64,000 bases of DNA from Actimicrobium sp047621665 (GCA_047621665.1 JBLHMB010000003.1:88437-152436), one strand, 5' to 3'; numbered from the stretch's first letter, positions 53,300 through 63,427 are shown. Notes: a model not told the origin generated them from the sequence alone. Translations and numbers: made by a program.

Positions 53300-53772
53300 C
53301 GGCGGACCTCCTGGCTGGTTGGATTGACAAGGAAAGATGCCAATTTACCCAACTTTCACAACCTGCCATCAGGTAATTTTTTTTGCAGTTGTGTAGTCGC
53401 CCATGGCGAAATCTGGTCAAAAATGGATTTAAATGGACGTCGTCCGCATTAGCCATTTCCACGATCAGCATGTCTGTTCGTGACGTTCACTAATGACGCT
53501 ACACAAGCGCATGGCGACGCGAGACGCTCCTGCTGCCAGTGCCCTTTCGAACGTAAATGGTCATTTCTGTGCGCCATTTCCGCAAGTCAAAGAACTTGTT
53601 ATCACGCCGACAAATACTTGTTGTAAGCAAGCGATCGTCAGATCAGCAAATGGTCACTTTCAGGGGGGACATCGGCGGGAAAAAAGGAGGCTGATAAACA
53701 GCTGCACCAGGACATGCCTGGTGCAGGAAGAGCGGGTGTCCGGCGTTGCACCGGCACCCTGTCCACAACAAA
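53300..53772. other. intergenic region upstream of the pilin gene
   Basis: No gene is supported here. It should contain the Tad promoter. A perfect hairpin CTGCACCAGG-acatg-CCTGGTGCAG lies at about 53701-53725, and another GC-rich stem at about 53737-53762; both follow the proQ-like gene and may stop its transcript, though no T-run is present. Two near-identical words (AAATGGTCATTT and AAATGGTCACTT) occur at about 53560 and 53648. Confidence 0.5.
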
Positions 53773-54234
53773 TTATTTGGCGAACTTGGCGGCGAGCTGG
53801 CTCAGCTTTTCGGTGTGCAGGCGCGCCGCTTCGGCGGCCAGCTGCACCGCTTCGGCAGCCAGGCGGGCTTCCGCTTCCCTGGCGCGCACAGCCTTGCGCT
53901 GGTCCGCCTCTTTCTTGAAGCGTTCCTTAAGCAGGGTGGTTGCGCGCAAGCGGTGCTCGTCGGTCAGCGCTTCGCCGGGCTTGCCATCGAGGTCGTGGCG
54001 ATGCGTAGCTTTTTCGGCCGACTTCAGATATCGCAATGAGTTGGTATGCTGACCAAGCGCGATGCGCAGGATCTTGCGCGGCAGCTCGGGCTGGAGAGCG
54101 ATGATCTGCTTGTCGATGCCGATGGCCAGCGGCAGACAATCACGAAAGGCGGGGAAAGTTTGCTGGAGTTCTTTCAGCAGCGCGCGTGCAGCCTGGACGG
54201 GATTGGGGGCGGGGGCGGGTGTTGGAGAAGTCAT
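53773..54234 (-). CDS. proQ: ProQ/FinO-family RNA-binding protein
   Basis: This is a 153-residue protein. The FinO/ProQ domain (LQQTFPAFRDCLPLAIGIDKQI, then LRIALGQHTNSLRYLKSA and HDLDGKPGEALTDEHR) is followed by a charged, Ala/Glu-rich helical tail. ProQ proteins bind structured RNAs and act as global chaperones for small RNAs. There is a Pro/Ala-rich N-terminus. The tail appears to replace the Tudor-like domain of E. coli ProQ. Confidence 0.92.
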   Translation of the reverse strand: MTSPTPAPAPNPVQAARALLKELQQTFPAFRDCLPLAIGIDKQIIALQPELPRKILRIALGQHTNSLRYLKSAEKATHRHDLDGKPGEALTDEHRLRATTLLKERFKKEADQRKAVRAREAEARLAAEAVQLAAEAARLHTEKLSQLAAKFAK

Positions 54235-54322
54235 TCGGAAAAGTGGTTAGAAACAGGTGATAAAGGAGGCTGAGGATAGCACGACGTCCGCACTGCGGAC
54301 GCCTTCGGCGGCACGATTGCCA

Positions 54323-55885
54323 TCAATGTGCGCCACCACCATCAGCGGGCGCTGCCGAATTGGACCGCTTTGTTATCCAGACCAGGCCGATCAGTGCCAG
54401 AAACAGGATCGCCGAGACCCAGAAAATATCGGTCGCAGCCAAGGTACTGGCCTGCACGCTCAGACCGCGTTCGATAACCGCATACGCACCCTGCTCTGAC
54501 AATCCTTGCGCAGTCAGTCCCTGTACCGCCTGAGCAAAAGCCGGGCTCTGGGCACTGGTATGTTCGGCCAGTTGGGCATGGTGGAGCGCGGTCCGGCTGT
54601 CCCAGACAGTCGAGGTGATCGACGTACCGATGCCGCCGAACATGATCCGCACGAAGTTCGATAACCCGGCGGCGGCGGGAATCTTGTCGGGCGACAAGCC
54701 GGACAGGATGATCGAGGTCAGCGGGATAAAGAACATGGCCATCGCTGCGCCCTGAATGAATGTCGGGATGATCAGCGTGATCGGATCAACGTCGACATTG
54801 AAGCGTGATCGCATGTAGAACACCAGCGCAAAAATCAGGAATCCGGTCGTGGCAACCCAACGTGCATCGACCTTGGGCATCATCTTGCCAATCAGCGGTG
54901 ACATCAGGATGGCCAGCACGCCGACGGGCGCCATCACTTTGCCCGCTTCGGTAGCGGTGTAGGACAACTGGGTTTGCAGCCACAGCGGCAGAATCACCAG
55001 GCTACCGAAGAACAGCCCGTAGGCCACCGAGATCGCAATCACGCCACCGGTAAAATTGCGCCCCTTGAACAGTGACAGGTCGACCACCGGATGGTCTTCG
55101 CCCAGTTCCCAGATAACGAAGTAGATGAACGCCACGACGGCAATCGAGCCGAGCAGTACGATCTCGCCCGAATTGAACCAGTCGAGTTCCTTGCCTTTGT
55201 CGAGCATCAGTTGCAGGCAGCCGACCCAGAGCACCAGCAGTACCAGACCCACCTTGTCGATCGGCAAGCGCCGGATGGCACTTTCACGCTTGTGATAAAT
55301 CGACCAGGTTGCCCAGGCTGCAAATAGTCCGATCGGGATGTTGATGTAAAAAATCCATGGCCACGTGTAATTGTCCGAAATCCAGCCGCCCAGCAGCGGC
55401 CCCATGATCGGGGCGACCAGCGTGGTCATGCCCCAGAACGCCAGCGCCATCCCGCTCTTGGCCGGGGGATAGCTCGACAGCAGCAAAGCTTGCGACAGCG
55501 GAATCATCGGGCCGGCTACCGCGCCTTGCAGTACGCGTGCCGCAATCAGCATTTCGATGCTCGGTGCCAGTCCGCACAAAATCGACGCCATGACGAACAG
55601 TAGAATTGACGTGACGAACAATTTGACCTGACCAACCCGCATCGTCAGCCAGCCCGTAAGCGGCACCGAGATGGCGTTGGCCACCGCGAACGAGGTGATG
55701 ACCCAGGTACCCTGTTGCGGCGAGACACCGAGGTCGCCGGAAATAGCCGGAATGGACACGTTGGCGATCGACGAATCGAGCACGTTCATGAACACCGCCA
55801 GCGACAAGGCAATGGTACCGATCACAAGCTGACTGCCTTGCAGCGGCGGTAATGACGGGCGAGCAGGTGCGTTCATGGTCGCCAT
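54323..55885 (-). CDS. emrB: MFS multidrug exporter EmrB (DHA2 family)
   Basis: This is a 520-residue 14-helix drug:H+ antiporter with FMNVLDSSIANVSIPAISGDLGVS, the motif TSFAVANAISVPLTGWL and RVLQGAVAGPMIPLSQALLL. It works with EmrA and an outer-membrane channel to expel drugs directly out of the cell. It is third in the operon, following emrA by 31 bp. Confidence 0.94.
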   Translation of the reverse strand: MATMNAPARPSLPPLQGSQLVIGTIALSLAVFMNVLDSSIANVSIPAISGDLGVSPQQGTWVITSFAVANAISVPLTGWLTMRVGQVKLFVTSILLFVMASILCGLAPSIEMLIAARVLQGAVAGPMIPLSQALLLSSYPPAKSGMALAFWGMTTLVAPIMGPLLGGWISDNYTWPWIFYINIPIGLFAAWATWSIYHKRESAIRRLPIDKVGLVLLVLWVGCLQLMLDKGKELDWFNSGEIVLLGSIAVVAFIYFVIWELGEDHPVVDLSLFKGRNFTGGVIAISVAYGLFFGSLVILPLWLQTQLSYTATEAGKVMAPVGVLAILMSPLIGKMMPKVDARWVATTGFLIFALVFYMRSRFNVDVDPITLIIPTFIQGAAMAMFFIPLTSIILSGLSPDKIPAAAGLSNFVRIMFGGIGTSITSTVWDSRTALHHAQLAEHTSAQSPAFAQAVQGLTAQGLSEQGAYAVIERGLSVQASTLAATDIFWVSAILFLALIGLVWITKRSNSAAPADGGGAH

Positions 55886-55919
55886 CAGGAAGTCCGGTTA
55901 CAGAAGGTCATGACCGGGC

Positions 55920-57188
55920 TCAACGCTTGGCAGGCACGGCTTTTTCGGGGGAACGGCTTTCACCACTGTTTTCAGCGATGATGCGGCTGATCAGCAGGTG
56001 GCCATCGCTGCCGGCCTTGTCGAAGGCGGCCGTTTGATAGACCGGCTCGGTGCGCGTGGGGGCCGTTGCAGTCAGTGAGGTGCCGGCATGATCAGCAATA
56101 TCGACCTCGACCTGCATCGATACGCCCAGGCGGAGTGGTCGCTCTGCCAGGTCGGCAGGATCCAGCGAGATGCGCACCGGCACGCGCTGGACGATCTTGA
56201 TCCAGTTGCCGCTGGCGTTTTGCGCCGGTAGCAACGCAAAGGCCGAACCGGTCCCGGCGGACAGACCAACGACTTTGCCGTGGTAGTTGAACTTCGATCC
56301 GTACACATCGGAATGCAGCGTGACCGGCTGACCGATGCGCATTCTGGCAATCTGGACTTCCTTGAAGTTGGCATCGACCCACAAGCTATCGAGCGGCACG
56401 ATAGACAGCAACGGCATGCCGGCGGCAACGCGCTGACCGACTTGCACCGAGCGTTTTGCAATGTAGCCGGTAATCGGCGCAGGCAACGACGTGCGTGCCG
56501 CTGCCAGATAAGCGGCCTGCACCTGCGCGGCGGCACGCAACACGGTCGGATGTTGCGCCACCGTGGTGTGGTCAGTCAGCACGCGGTTCGAGGCCAGCTG
56601 TTCGCGCGCCGCGACAGCGGCCGATTCAGCGCTTTGCAATGCGGTACGGGCGTGCGCCAGTTCTTCTTTCGAGACGGCACCGGAACCGATCAGTTGCTGG
56701 CGCCGTGCCAGGTCAGTTCGGGCCCGTTCCAACTCGCTGCTACGCGAAGTGATGTTGGCATTGAGCGTGCCGTTGTTGACGAACAGCGTACGCACTTCGC
56801 GCACTGCTTGCGCCAGCTGCGCCGTGGCCTGGTCCAGCGCGACATTGGCGTCGGCCGGATCGAGCAATACCAGCGCCATGCCGGCCTCGACCCGCTGTGT
56901 ATCGTCAGCATTGATGGCGATCACGGTGCCGCCGATTTGTGGTGTCACCTGCACCACGTTACCGGCCACATAGGCGTCGTCCGTACTCTCGAAATGACTC
57001 GCAAAAATCAGCCACCAGATGCCGTAGGTAATAAGCAGCAGGATCAGTACACCGGTCGTGACCAGCAACAGGAAACGGCGCTTACGGCGCAGCGGTGCAG
57101 CAGCGACAGGAGCGGCAGGGGCAGCAGGAGCAGCAGGAGCAGCAGGGGCGGCAGGGGCGGCAGGTGGATTGGTGACAGGTGAATTCAT
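55920..57188 (-). CDS. emrA: periplasmic adaptor EmrA (HlyD family)
   Basis: This is a 422-residue membrane-fusion protein. After an Ala/Pro repeat tail (PAAPAAPAAPAAPAAPV) and one membrane helix (FLLLVTTGVLILLLITYGIW), it has the lipoyl-type halves (STDDAYVAGNVVQVTPQIGGTV and LDPADANVALD) and long hairpin helices, then the beta-barrel (DSLWVDANFKEVQIARM). It overlaps the upstream channel gene stop by ATGA, indicating one operon. Confidence 0.94.
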   Translation of the reverse strand: MNSPVTNPPAAPAAPAAPAAPAAPAAPVAAAPLRRKRRFLLLVTTGVLILLLITYGIWWLIFASHFESTDDAYVAGNVVQVTPQIGGTVIAINADDTQRVEAGMALVLLDPADANVALDQATAQLAQAVREVRTLFVNNGTLNANITSRSSELERARTDLARRQQLIGSGAVSKEELAHARTALQSAESAAVAAREQLASNRVLTDHTTVAQHPTVLRAAAQVQAAYLAAARTSLPAPITGYIAKRSVQVGQRVAAGMPLLSIVPLDSLWVDANFKEVQIARMRIGQPVTLHSDVYGSKFNYHGKVVGLSAGTGSAFALLPAQNASGNWIKIVQRVPVRISLDPADLAERPLRLGVSMQVEVDIADHAGTSLTATAPTRTEPVYQTAAFDKAGSDGHLLISRIIAENSGESRSPEKAVPAKR

Positions 57189-58702
57189 GATGCCGCTTTG
57201 ACGGTAGGTGAAATTTCGGAAGACGGAGTTACTGGCACGACCAGCCCATTGGCGGCGGCATCGAAGCCACCCCCGAGCGCCTTGATCAGACTGATGCGCA
57301 AGTCGCTCAGACGCACAGTGGCATCGAGCTCGGTGCGGCGTTGCTGAAGCAAGGCGGCCTCGGAAGCCAATACCTGCAACTGGTTAGCGGTACCGACACG
57401 CTGGCGTTGCTCGGACAAAATCAGTACATTGCCGGCAGCCTGCACGGCCAGACGCTGATGCGCTTGCTGCTGTGCCGCGCCACGCAGCGACTGCACCTGA
57501 TCAGCCACGTCATGCAGGGCATCGATCAACGTCTGGTTGTACAGGGCGACCGCGCTGTCATAACCGGCAATCTTCCCCTTGAGGCGCGCGCGCAGCGTGC
57601 CGCCTTCGAAAATCGGCAAGCGGATGGCCGGACCGATGCCGGCGATGGCGCTACCGCTGCTGATCAAGTTGGGCAAGCCGAGGCTGGACAAGCCGGCGAA
57701 CGCAGCCAGATTGATGTTCGGGTAAAAATCAATCCGGGCCGTATCGATCTCGCCCTGCAAGGCTTCGACATGCCAGCGCGCGGCAACGATATCGGCACGA
57801 CGACCGAGCAAGGCGAGTGGCAGTGCATCCGGCAGCGGCAGTGCGGTCAGTGGCGCCACCTCCGGCAAGGCAATCGACAGGCCCCGGTCCGGCCCCTGCC
57901 CCAGCAAAGCGGCCAGCTGGTTGCGGCTCAGCGCCAGCGCTTCCTGCCACTGCGCTTGCTCGGTGCGCAAGTTTTGCAGCTGGGCCTGGGCGATCTGGTT
58001 ATCGCTCTGGTTGTCGAGGCCGGCAGCGATACGGCGAGCGGTCAAGTCATTGAGCTGGAGGCGAACTGCCTGTTGCCGCCCGATCAGGTCGAGTTGCTGG
58101 ACCTGGCGATGCATCTGCATCCAGCTGTGCGCCACCGCGCTGGCCAGCATCAGACGCGCGCTGTATTGCTCGGCCTCGACGGTCTTGCCCTGCGCCAGTA
58201 CGGCACGTAACTCGGCTGCATGACGGCCCCAGAAATCGAGATCATACGAAAAGCTCAGCGCCAGCTGGTTGTCGGAACGGAATGACCCCGCCAATGGCGG
58301 TGGAATGATGCCGTTTTCGGTATAGCGTTGATAGGTGCTGGTAAAACTGCCCCCGATTGATGGCGCGGCAGCAGCCCGCGTGACATCTGCCAGTGCTTGC
58401 GCGGCGGCAATCCGGGCCGCACTCACTTGCAATGATGGATTGGTGGCCAGCGCTTCATCGACGAGCAACTGCAAGGCGTGGCCACCAATGCTGGTCGGCC
58501 AGTCCATCGCCGGCCATTGCCCGCCTTGCCCCGGCAGCGTGATGCTACTGGCGAACTCAGCAGGAGAACGGGTTTGTGCCGTACTGCGAATATCGCCGGA
58601 ACTGACACAGGCAGATAGTCCAACAGAGAGCAGCCCCACACTGAGCAAGGTCTTGGCGAGGTCCAGCAGAGGAAAAGAAACACGGGAAACAATGGGCATC
58701 AT
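57185..58702 (-). CDS. outer-membrane efflux channel lipoprotein (NodT/OprM family)
   Basis: This is a 505-residue TolC-type channel protein with signal peptide and lipobox LSAC. Family stretches include LALSFSYDLDFWGRHAAELRA and LLGRRADIVAARWHVEA. The two halves of the helical tunnel are present. The gene is first in the efflux operon and 70 bp downstream of marR. An ATG three bases in (58699) is also possible. Confidence 0.93.
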   Translation of the reverse strand: MMPIVSRVSFPLLDLAKTLLSVGLLSVGLSACVSSGDIRSTAQTRSPAEFASSITLPGQGGQWPAMDWPTSIGGHALQLLVDEALATNPSLQVSAARIAAAQALADVTRAAAAPSIGGSFTSTYQRYTENGIIPPPLAGSFRSDNQLALSFSYDLDFWGRHAAELRAVLAQGKTVEAEQYSARLMLASAVAHSWMQMHRQVQQLDLIGRQQAVRLQLNDLTARRIAAGLDNQSDNQIAQAQLQNLRTEQAQWQEALALSRNQLAALLGQGPDRGLSIALPEVAPLTALPLPDALPLALLGRRADIVAARWHVEALQGEIDTARIDFYPNINLAAFAGLSSLGLPNLISSGSAIAGIGPAIRLPIFEGGTLRARLKGKIAGYDSAVALYNQTLIDALHDVADQVQSLRGAAQQQAHQRLAVQAAGNVLILSEQRQRVGTANQLQVLASEAALLQQRRTELDATVRLSDLRISLIKALGGGFDAAANGLVVPVTPSSEISPTVKAAS

Positions 58703-58772
58703 GGCAATTTTATTGTTTGATCAGGCAAATTATTATTCAGCGAATTACTGGCCAAAAATGTTATCTCGACGA

Positions 58773-59240
58773 CTATGTGGCTTCGCCGTTGAGCAAAACC
58801 CGACGTAACAGCGAACGCAGAAAGCCCATCTCTTCATCACTCAGACCGGCAAAATTACGTTCGCGTGCCGCCAGATAAATACTTGGCAATTGTTGCGCAA
58901 GCGCACTGCCTTCTGCCGTCAGTTGCAACATCAATGTTCGGCGGTCGGCGCCGTTAGGAAGACGGATCACCAGCGCACGCTTGACCAGCCGGTCTACCAT
59001 TCGTGTCATTGCGGCGGCATCGATATACAACTCGCGCGCCAGTTGTGAGGCGGTATCAAAGTGCCCGGACATCAGCATGAGCAAAATACCGCCCTGTGCA
59101 TGGGTAATGCCATGAGGCGTCAGCGCGTCGTCAAGCGACTTGGCAAGTTGTGCACGGGTGCGCCCGAGCAGGTAACCGATGCTTTCTTCGACGATGTAGG
59201 GAGCAGAGTGAGATAAAGTAGACACGTTAGTTAATGGCAA
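58773..59240 (-). CDS. MarR-family regulator of the efflux operon
   Basis: This is a 155-residue winged-helix repressor: HGITHAQGGILLMLMSGHFDTASQLARELYIDAAAMTRMVDRLV (read here in two parts: a helical core and the recognition helix) with the wing VIRLPNGADRRTLMLQLTAEG. The frame starts with TTG at 59240 or GTG at 59225; both are weak. It lies upstream of the efflux genes on the same strand, so it probably represses its own operon. An inverted repeat overlaps the start. Confidence 0.9.
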   Translation of the reverse strand: MPLTNVSTLSHSAPYIVEESIGYLLGRTRAQLAKSLDDALTPHGITHAQGGILLMLMSGHFDTASQLARELYIDAAAMTRMVDRLVKRALVIRLPNGADRRTLMLQLTAEGSALAQQLPSIYLAARERNFAGLSDEEMGFLRSLLRRVLLNGEAT

Positions 59241-59251
59241 TTAATTGACTA
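59228..59251. promoter_or_regulatory. candidate MarR operator
   Basis: TAGTTAAT-ggcaatta-ATTGACTA is an imperfect inverted repeat (7 of 8 bases) overlapping the marR start codon, a usual place for autoregulation. Confidence 0.45.
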
Positions 59252-59511
59252 GGCAAGAATATACGCGAGTTTTGTTGCCTGCGTGCTCAAGGTAAAAAAA
59301 AGAAAATCTCCCGACGCACGGACAAAAATCTGACTCTTCGATAAAAAAACAGCTATGAATTTTCTCAACGGACAAGTCATTTTTTCCAAGCCTGGGGACC
59401 CGCGTTGCAAGCCTGAAAACAAGAACGGCGTTCTTTTGCAAACACGTTGGTTGCACGACTTAAAACCGATCGTCAAATTATTCAGATGACTTTGTTTATT
59501 ATGATTACACT

Positions 59512-60168
59512 ATGTCTTTGAACACACCCGTCAGTCACTCCATGCCCGCTACCGAAGTATGTACGACCCGCCACGCAGCAAAAATCCTCGGCATCTCGGT
59601 GACCTCGGTACAGCAACTGGTTGAAACCGGCGCGTTGACCGCGTGGAAAACGACCGGTGGACACCGGCGCATTCCACTTGATGCAGTGAACGCATACAAG
59701 CGCTCCCGCGCTACCGCGAACAGTGGTGCTGACGAGAGCGCGGGCAAGGAATCCGATATCGCGGCGAAAACATCGATTTTAATTGTGCAGGATGAACAGC
59801 AAAAACGTGCATTCTACGAAGAGCAAATTGCGTCCTGGAATCTTAACGCCAGCACGGCATTCTGTAGCAATGGCTATCAGGCACTGATCGAAATTGCCAA
59901 ACACAAACCCGACATCCTGCTGGCTGACATGGCCATGGATACCGTTGCGGGCAATGCATTGATCAATGCACTGCTGACCTACCCTGATCTGTCAGACATG
60001 CATATGGCAGTGCTTTCAAGCATGGAACGGGATCCGCAGAGCATCTCTGAAGACTTGTCGGAGGGCGTCGTTTTCTTCAGGAATCCGGTGAATCTGGATG
60101 AGTTACGTGGCTATTTGCGCGGATGCTGCGCAGGGCAAGAACGCGCACGGCGTTTTGCGGAAAGATAA
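59512..60168 (+). CDS. HTH (MerR/excisionase-like)-receiver fusion protein
   Basis: This is a 218-residue protein joining a DNA-binding domain to a response-regulator receiver. Residues ~18-65 form a helix-turn-helix of the MerR/excisionase type (CTTRHAAKILGISVTSVQQL, then GGHRRIP). After a charged linker, residues ~88-205 form a receiver with phospho-acceptor in DILLADMAMDT. The conserved Lys near its end is replaced in FFRNP, so phosphorylation signalling may be altered. The order (HTH first, receiver last) is the reverse of usual response regulators. It is divergent from marR. Confidence 0.85.
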   Translation: MSLNTPVSHSMPATEVCTTRHAAKILGISVTSVQQLVETGALTAWKTTGGHRRIPLDAVNAYKRSRATANSGADESAGKESDIAAKTSILIVQDEQQKRAFYEEQIASWNLNASTAFCSNGYQALIEIAKHKPDILLADMAMDTVAGNALINALLTYPDLSDMHMAVLSSMERDPQSISEDLSEGVVFFRNPVNLDELRGYLRGCCAGQERARRFAER

Positions 60169-60210
60169 AGATGGGGTACGAGCGCGCAAATTGTTGTGCG
60201 CTCGTCTTGA

Positions 60211-62178
60211 TCAAGCTAAGCCAAGCTCGCTTTTTTTCCGCTTCGCCCAGGCTGCAATGAGACGGTCAGCAACAATCCCCAGAAATGCAATACATAAGCC
60301 TGCCACCAGCGCTTTGCCTATTTCGTTGCCCGAGCGGGCAGCATTGATTTCCGCACCCAGATCCTGCGTGCCGATCAGCGAGGTAATCGCCACCATAAAC
60401 AACGCCATGAAGATGACCTGATTGATGCCCAGCATGATCTCCGGCAACGCAATCGGCAGCTCCACTTTCACCAGCCGTTGCCAGCGCGTGGTACCCAACT
60501 GCGTTACCGCCTCCAGAAGTCGCGGAGACACGTTACGCAAGCCCAGTATGGTGTAGCGGATCATTGGTACGACAGCAAACAGCAACACGGCAATAATTGC
60601 TGACAGATCGCTCACCCTGAACAGCATCACTACGGGAATCAAATAGATGAACGAGGGAAATGTCTGGAAAAAATCGCATAGTCCGACTGCCATCTCCGAC
60701 AAGCGTTTATTGCCAGCGGCAATGACGCCGAACAGGAAGCCGACGACGATACACACGACCGCAGCTGTGCCGATCATGTAGACCGTAGTCATCGTCTGCG
60801 TCCACAAACCCATTACTACCGGAAACAAAATGAGTAGACCGGTCCCGATTGACAAGCGCCAGCCACCCAGACGATAGCCGAGCAAGGCGACTAACGCGAC
60901 AAAAGTGACCCAAGGTGTGGAGCGGAAAAAATTCCGGATCGGAATCAACACATTGACCAGCATGAAATCGCGAAATGTTTGCACGGAATCATACCAATTG
61001 ATCGTAATCCACTCGATTTTTGCATCCCACCACGGCGCGGTCGACATGGTCAGCGACTCCGGTAGCACGTTGAGAGCCGCTATGAAATGCGCCAGACCAA
61101 AACTGAGCAGCACGAACACTAACGCCAGTAACAGGTAAGGATGACGTCGCCATGCCGCTGTCGCCGGCTTGGTATAAGCGGGCGGCTTCAATGCATAAGC
61201 GCGACTGAGCCGGTCCAGCGCGACTGCAATCACGACAATTGCGAGCCCTTGTTCCAACGCTTGCCCAAGCCGTAACGACTGCAATGAGGTGAGCAATTCG
61301 CTGCCCAGACCCGATGCACCGATGAGCGAGGCCAATACGATCATGGCCAGCGTCTGCATGATCCCTTGATTCAGACCAACCAGCAAGGTTGCACGTGCGG
61401 CGGGCATCCGCACTTTCCATAACAGCTGCAGCGGAGTGCAACCCATCATCAAGCCGGCTTCGATCAATTCTTGACTAATGCTTTTCAAGCCGAGCGCGAC
61501 GCAACGTGCGACGGGCGGTACTGCAAATACCGCAGTTGCCACCATTGCCGGCGCGTTACCCACACCAAACAGCACCACGATAGGCACCATGTAAGCGAAC
61601 GGCGGCATGCTTTGCAGCATGTCAAAGAGTGGCGTGACCAGGGTCTCGACCTTGCGGGAGCGCGATATCAAAATGCCGAACAGCAAGCCGGTCACAAATA
61701 CCAGCGGCACCGTCACAATCACGAGTGCAAAGGTCTGCATCGATGCTTCCCAGACACCAAATACCGCCAGATACAGGAAAGACAAACCACCGGTCAACGC
61801 AGCACGCCAGCCGCCAACCCAATGTCCCAGGATAGCCGCGAGGCCGACCACAGTCACCCAGGGCAAGGCCGGGACCTGTGTGTTAAAACCGGAAAAAAAG
61901 AGGGATTCGGAAAACGCTAATGGATAGCTCAGCAGGGATGAAAAACCGCGTGTTGCCTCCCGGGCAGAAAATTCGATGGCGGTGCCGACAAAAAATCTCA
62001 GGTCATAGACTAACCAGTCGAAAAATACACTGATCCAATTACCGAGCGGAACCACCCAGGACGACGGATAGTTCAGCGCCCAGCCCTGCGCATGGCTGGC
62101 CCAGCGACCGGTTAGAACGATCAGTATCGCCAGCAACAGGAACCCGGCTGTGCCGCGTAGCGCCAGAATCCGGCTCAT
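60211..62178 (-). CDS. fused double permease of a betaine/choline-type ABC importer
   Basis: This is a 655-residue inner-membrane protein containing two ProW-like permease domains in one chain. Each half has the EAA-type loop (RCVALGLKSISQELIEAGLMMG and RYTILGLRNVSPRLLEAVTQLG). Most importers of this group carry a single ~300-residue permease that pairs as a homodimer; here fusion gives an internal heterodimer. I chose ATG 62178 because AAAGGG lies upstream and it avoids overlap with the ATPase gene. Confidence 0.9.
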   Translation of the reverse strand: MSRILALRGTAGFLLLAILIVLTGRWASHAQGWALNYPSSWVVPLGNWISVFFDWLVYDLRFFVGTAIEFSAREATRGFSSLLSYPLAFSESLFFSGFNTQVPALPWVTVVGLAAILGHWVGGWRAALTGGLSFLYLAVFGVWEASMQTFALVIVTVPLVFVTGLLFGILISRSRKVETLVTPLFDMLQSMPPFAYMVPIVVLFGVGNAPAMVATAVFAVPPVARCVALGLKSISQELIEAGLMMGCTPLQLLWKVRMPAARATLLVGLNQGIMQTLAMIVLASLIGASGLGSELLTSLQSLRLGQALEQGLAIVVIAVALDRLSRAYALKPPAYTKPATAAWRRHPYLLLALVFVLLSFGLAHFIAALNVLPESLTMSTAPWWDAKIEWITINWYDSVQTFRDFMLVNVLIPIRNFFRSTPWVTFVALVALLGYRLGGWRLSIGTGLLILFPVVMGLWTQTMTTVYMIGTAAVVCIVVGFLFGVIAAGNKRLSEMAVGLCDFFQTFPSFIYLIPVVMLFRVSDLSAIIAVLLFAVVPMIRYTILGLRNVSPRLLEAVTQLGTTRWQRLVKVELPIALPEIMLGINQVIFMALFMVAITSLIGTQDLGAEINAARSGNEIGKALVAGLCIAFLGIVADRLIAAWAKRKKSELGLA

Positions 62179-62207
62179 TACGTTGCCCTTTGATGCCGTG
62201 CTCGCGA

Positions 62208-63224
62208 TCAAAACAGAACCCGTGCAATTTGTTCCTTGTCGACATAGCCGACCACCAGGTCACTCTCGTCGGTGACCGGCTGCGGTTCCTGTGCATTGAT
62301 CACGCGCGCGGCAATATCCTGCAACAGCGCCGTACTTTTGATCGCATCTTGCGCGTACACCGCACCATCAAACGGCGTCATGATTTTTCGCGCCGTCACC
62401 AGACGCGCTTTCGGTGCGTGCCGGACAAACTGCTCGACGTAGTCATTGGCAGGCGCGGTGACCAGTTCTTCGGCAGTCCCGATCTGAGAGACGCGACCAT
62501 CTTTCATGATCGCAATACGATTGCCGAGACGAATCGCCTCATCAAAGTCATGCGAGACAAAAACAATTGATTTGTTCAACTTTTCCTGCAGACGCAGGAA
62601 TTCATCCTGCATCTCGCGGCGAATCAGCGGATCGAGTGCCGAGAACGGCTCGTCGAGAAACCAGACTTCAGGCTCATCGACCAGACTACGTGCGATACCG
62701 ACGCGCTGTTGCTGACCACCCGACAATTGCCGCGGGAAGTCGTCCTCGCGTCCGCTCAGTCCCACGGTCTCGATCAACGCGCGCGCCGTATTCAACCGCA
62801 CTTCTTTTTTGATGCCCTGAAGCTCTAGTGGGAAGGCAATATTTTCCAGGACGGTGCGATGTGGCAGCAAGCCGAAATGCTGGAATACCATCCCCATTTT
62901 ATGACGCCGGATGTCCGTCAATTGTCGCGACGATACCTTCAACAGGTCAACGCCATCGAAAATAACTTGCCCGGCAGTGGGTTTGATCAACCGCGTCAGA
63001 CAACGGATCAGCGTCGACTTGCCTGATCCGCTCAGGCCCATGACAACGAGAATCTCGCCTTCGAGTACATCGAGGCTGACATCGCGCACCGCAGCGGTTA
63101 ATCCCGCTTCGGCAAGTGCCTCGTCGGTCGGCGCATAGTTATGAGAGGCAAGAAATCCAGCATTTTTTTTACCGAATAACAACCACAGATTTTTACAAGA
63201 TACCTTCACCGCACGGTTCATCAA
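62208..63224 (-). CDS. ATP-binding protein of a betaine/quaternary-amine ABC importer
   Basis: This is a 338-residue ATPase of the ProV/OpuAA type: Walker A GLSGSGKST, Q-loop MVFQHFGLLPHRTV, signature LSGGQQQRVGIARS and Walker B VWFLDEPFSALD. A short C-terminal region follows in place of the full tandem CBS domains of ProV. It is 29 bp upstream of the permease and downstream of the binding-protein gene. Confidence 0.93.
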   Translation of the reverse strand: MMNRAVKVSCKNLWLLFGKKNAGFLASHNYAPTDEALAEAGLTAAVRDVSLDVLEGEILVVMGLSGSGKSTLIRCLTRLIKPTAGQVIFDGVDLLKVSSRQLTDIRRHKMGMVFQHFGLLPHRTVLENIAFPLELQGIKKEVRLNTARALIETVGLSGREDDFPRQLSGGQQQRVGIARSLVDEPEVWFLDEPFSALDPLIRREMQDEFLRLQEKLNKSIVFVSHDFDEAIRLGNRIAIMKDGRVSQIGTAEELVTAPANDYVEQFVRHAPKARLVTARKIMTPFDGAVYAQDAIKSTALLQDIAARVINAQEPQPVTDESDLVVGYVDKEQIARVLF

Positions 63225-63427
63225 TCGGTCCTTTTATCCAAAGTGGAATGTCTATCGGGGGAGATGCATGCCGCCCGGCATCGAGTCCAGACGGGTGTTG
63301 AAAAGAGGTGTTGCGAAAAAAACTTAAGTCGACCAAATCAAATCAGCAAACCATTTGAGCCGCTCTATTGAAAGCAGGTATCGCATTTCGTAGAGCCACC
63401 CAAACGGTTCAGTTCACTAGCTCAACA

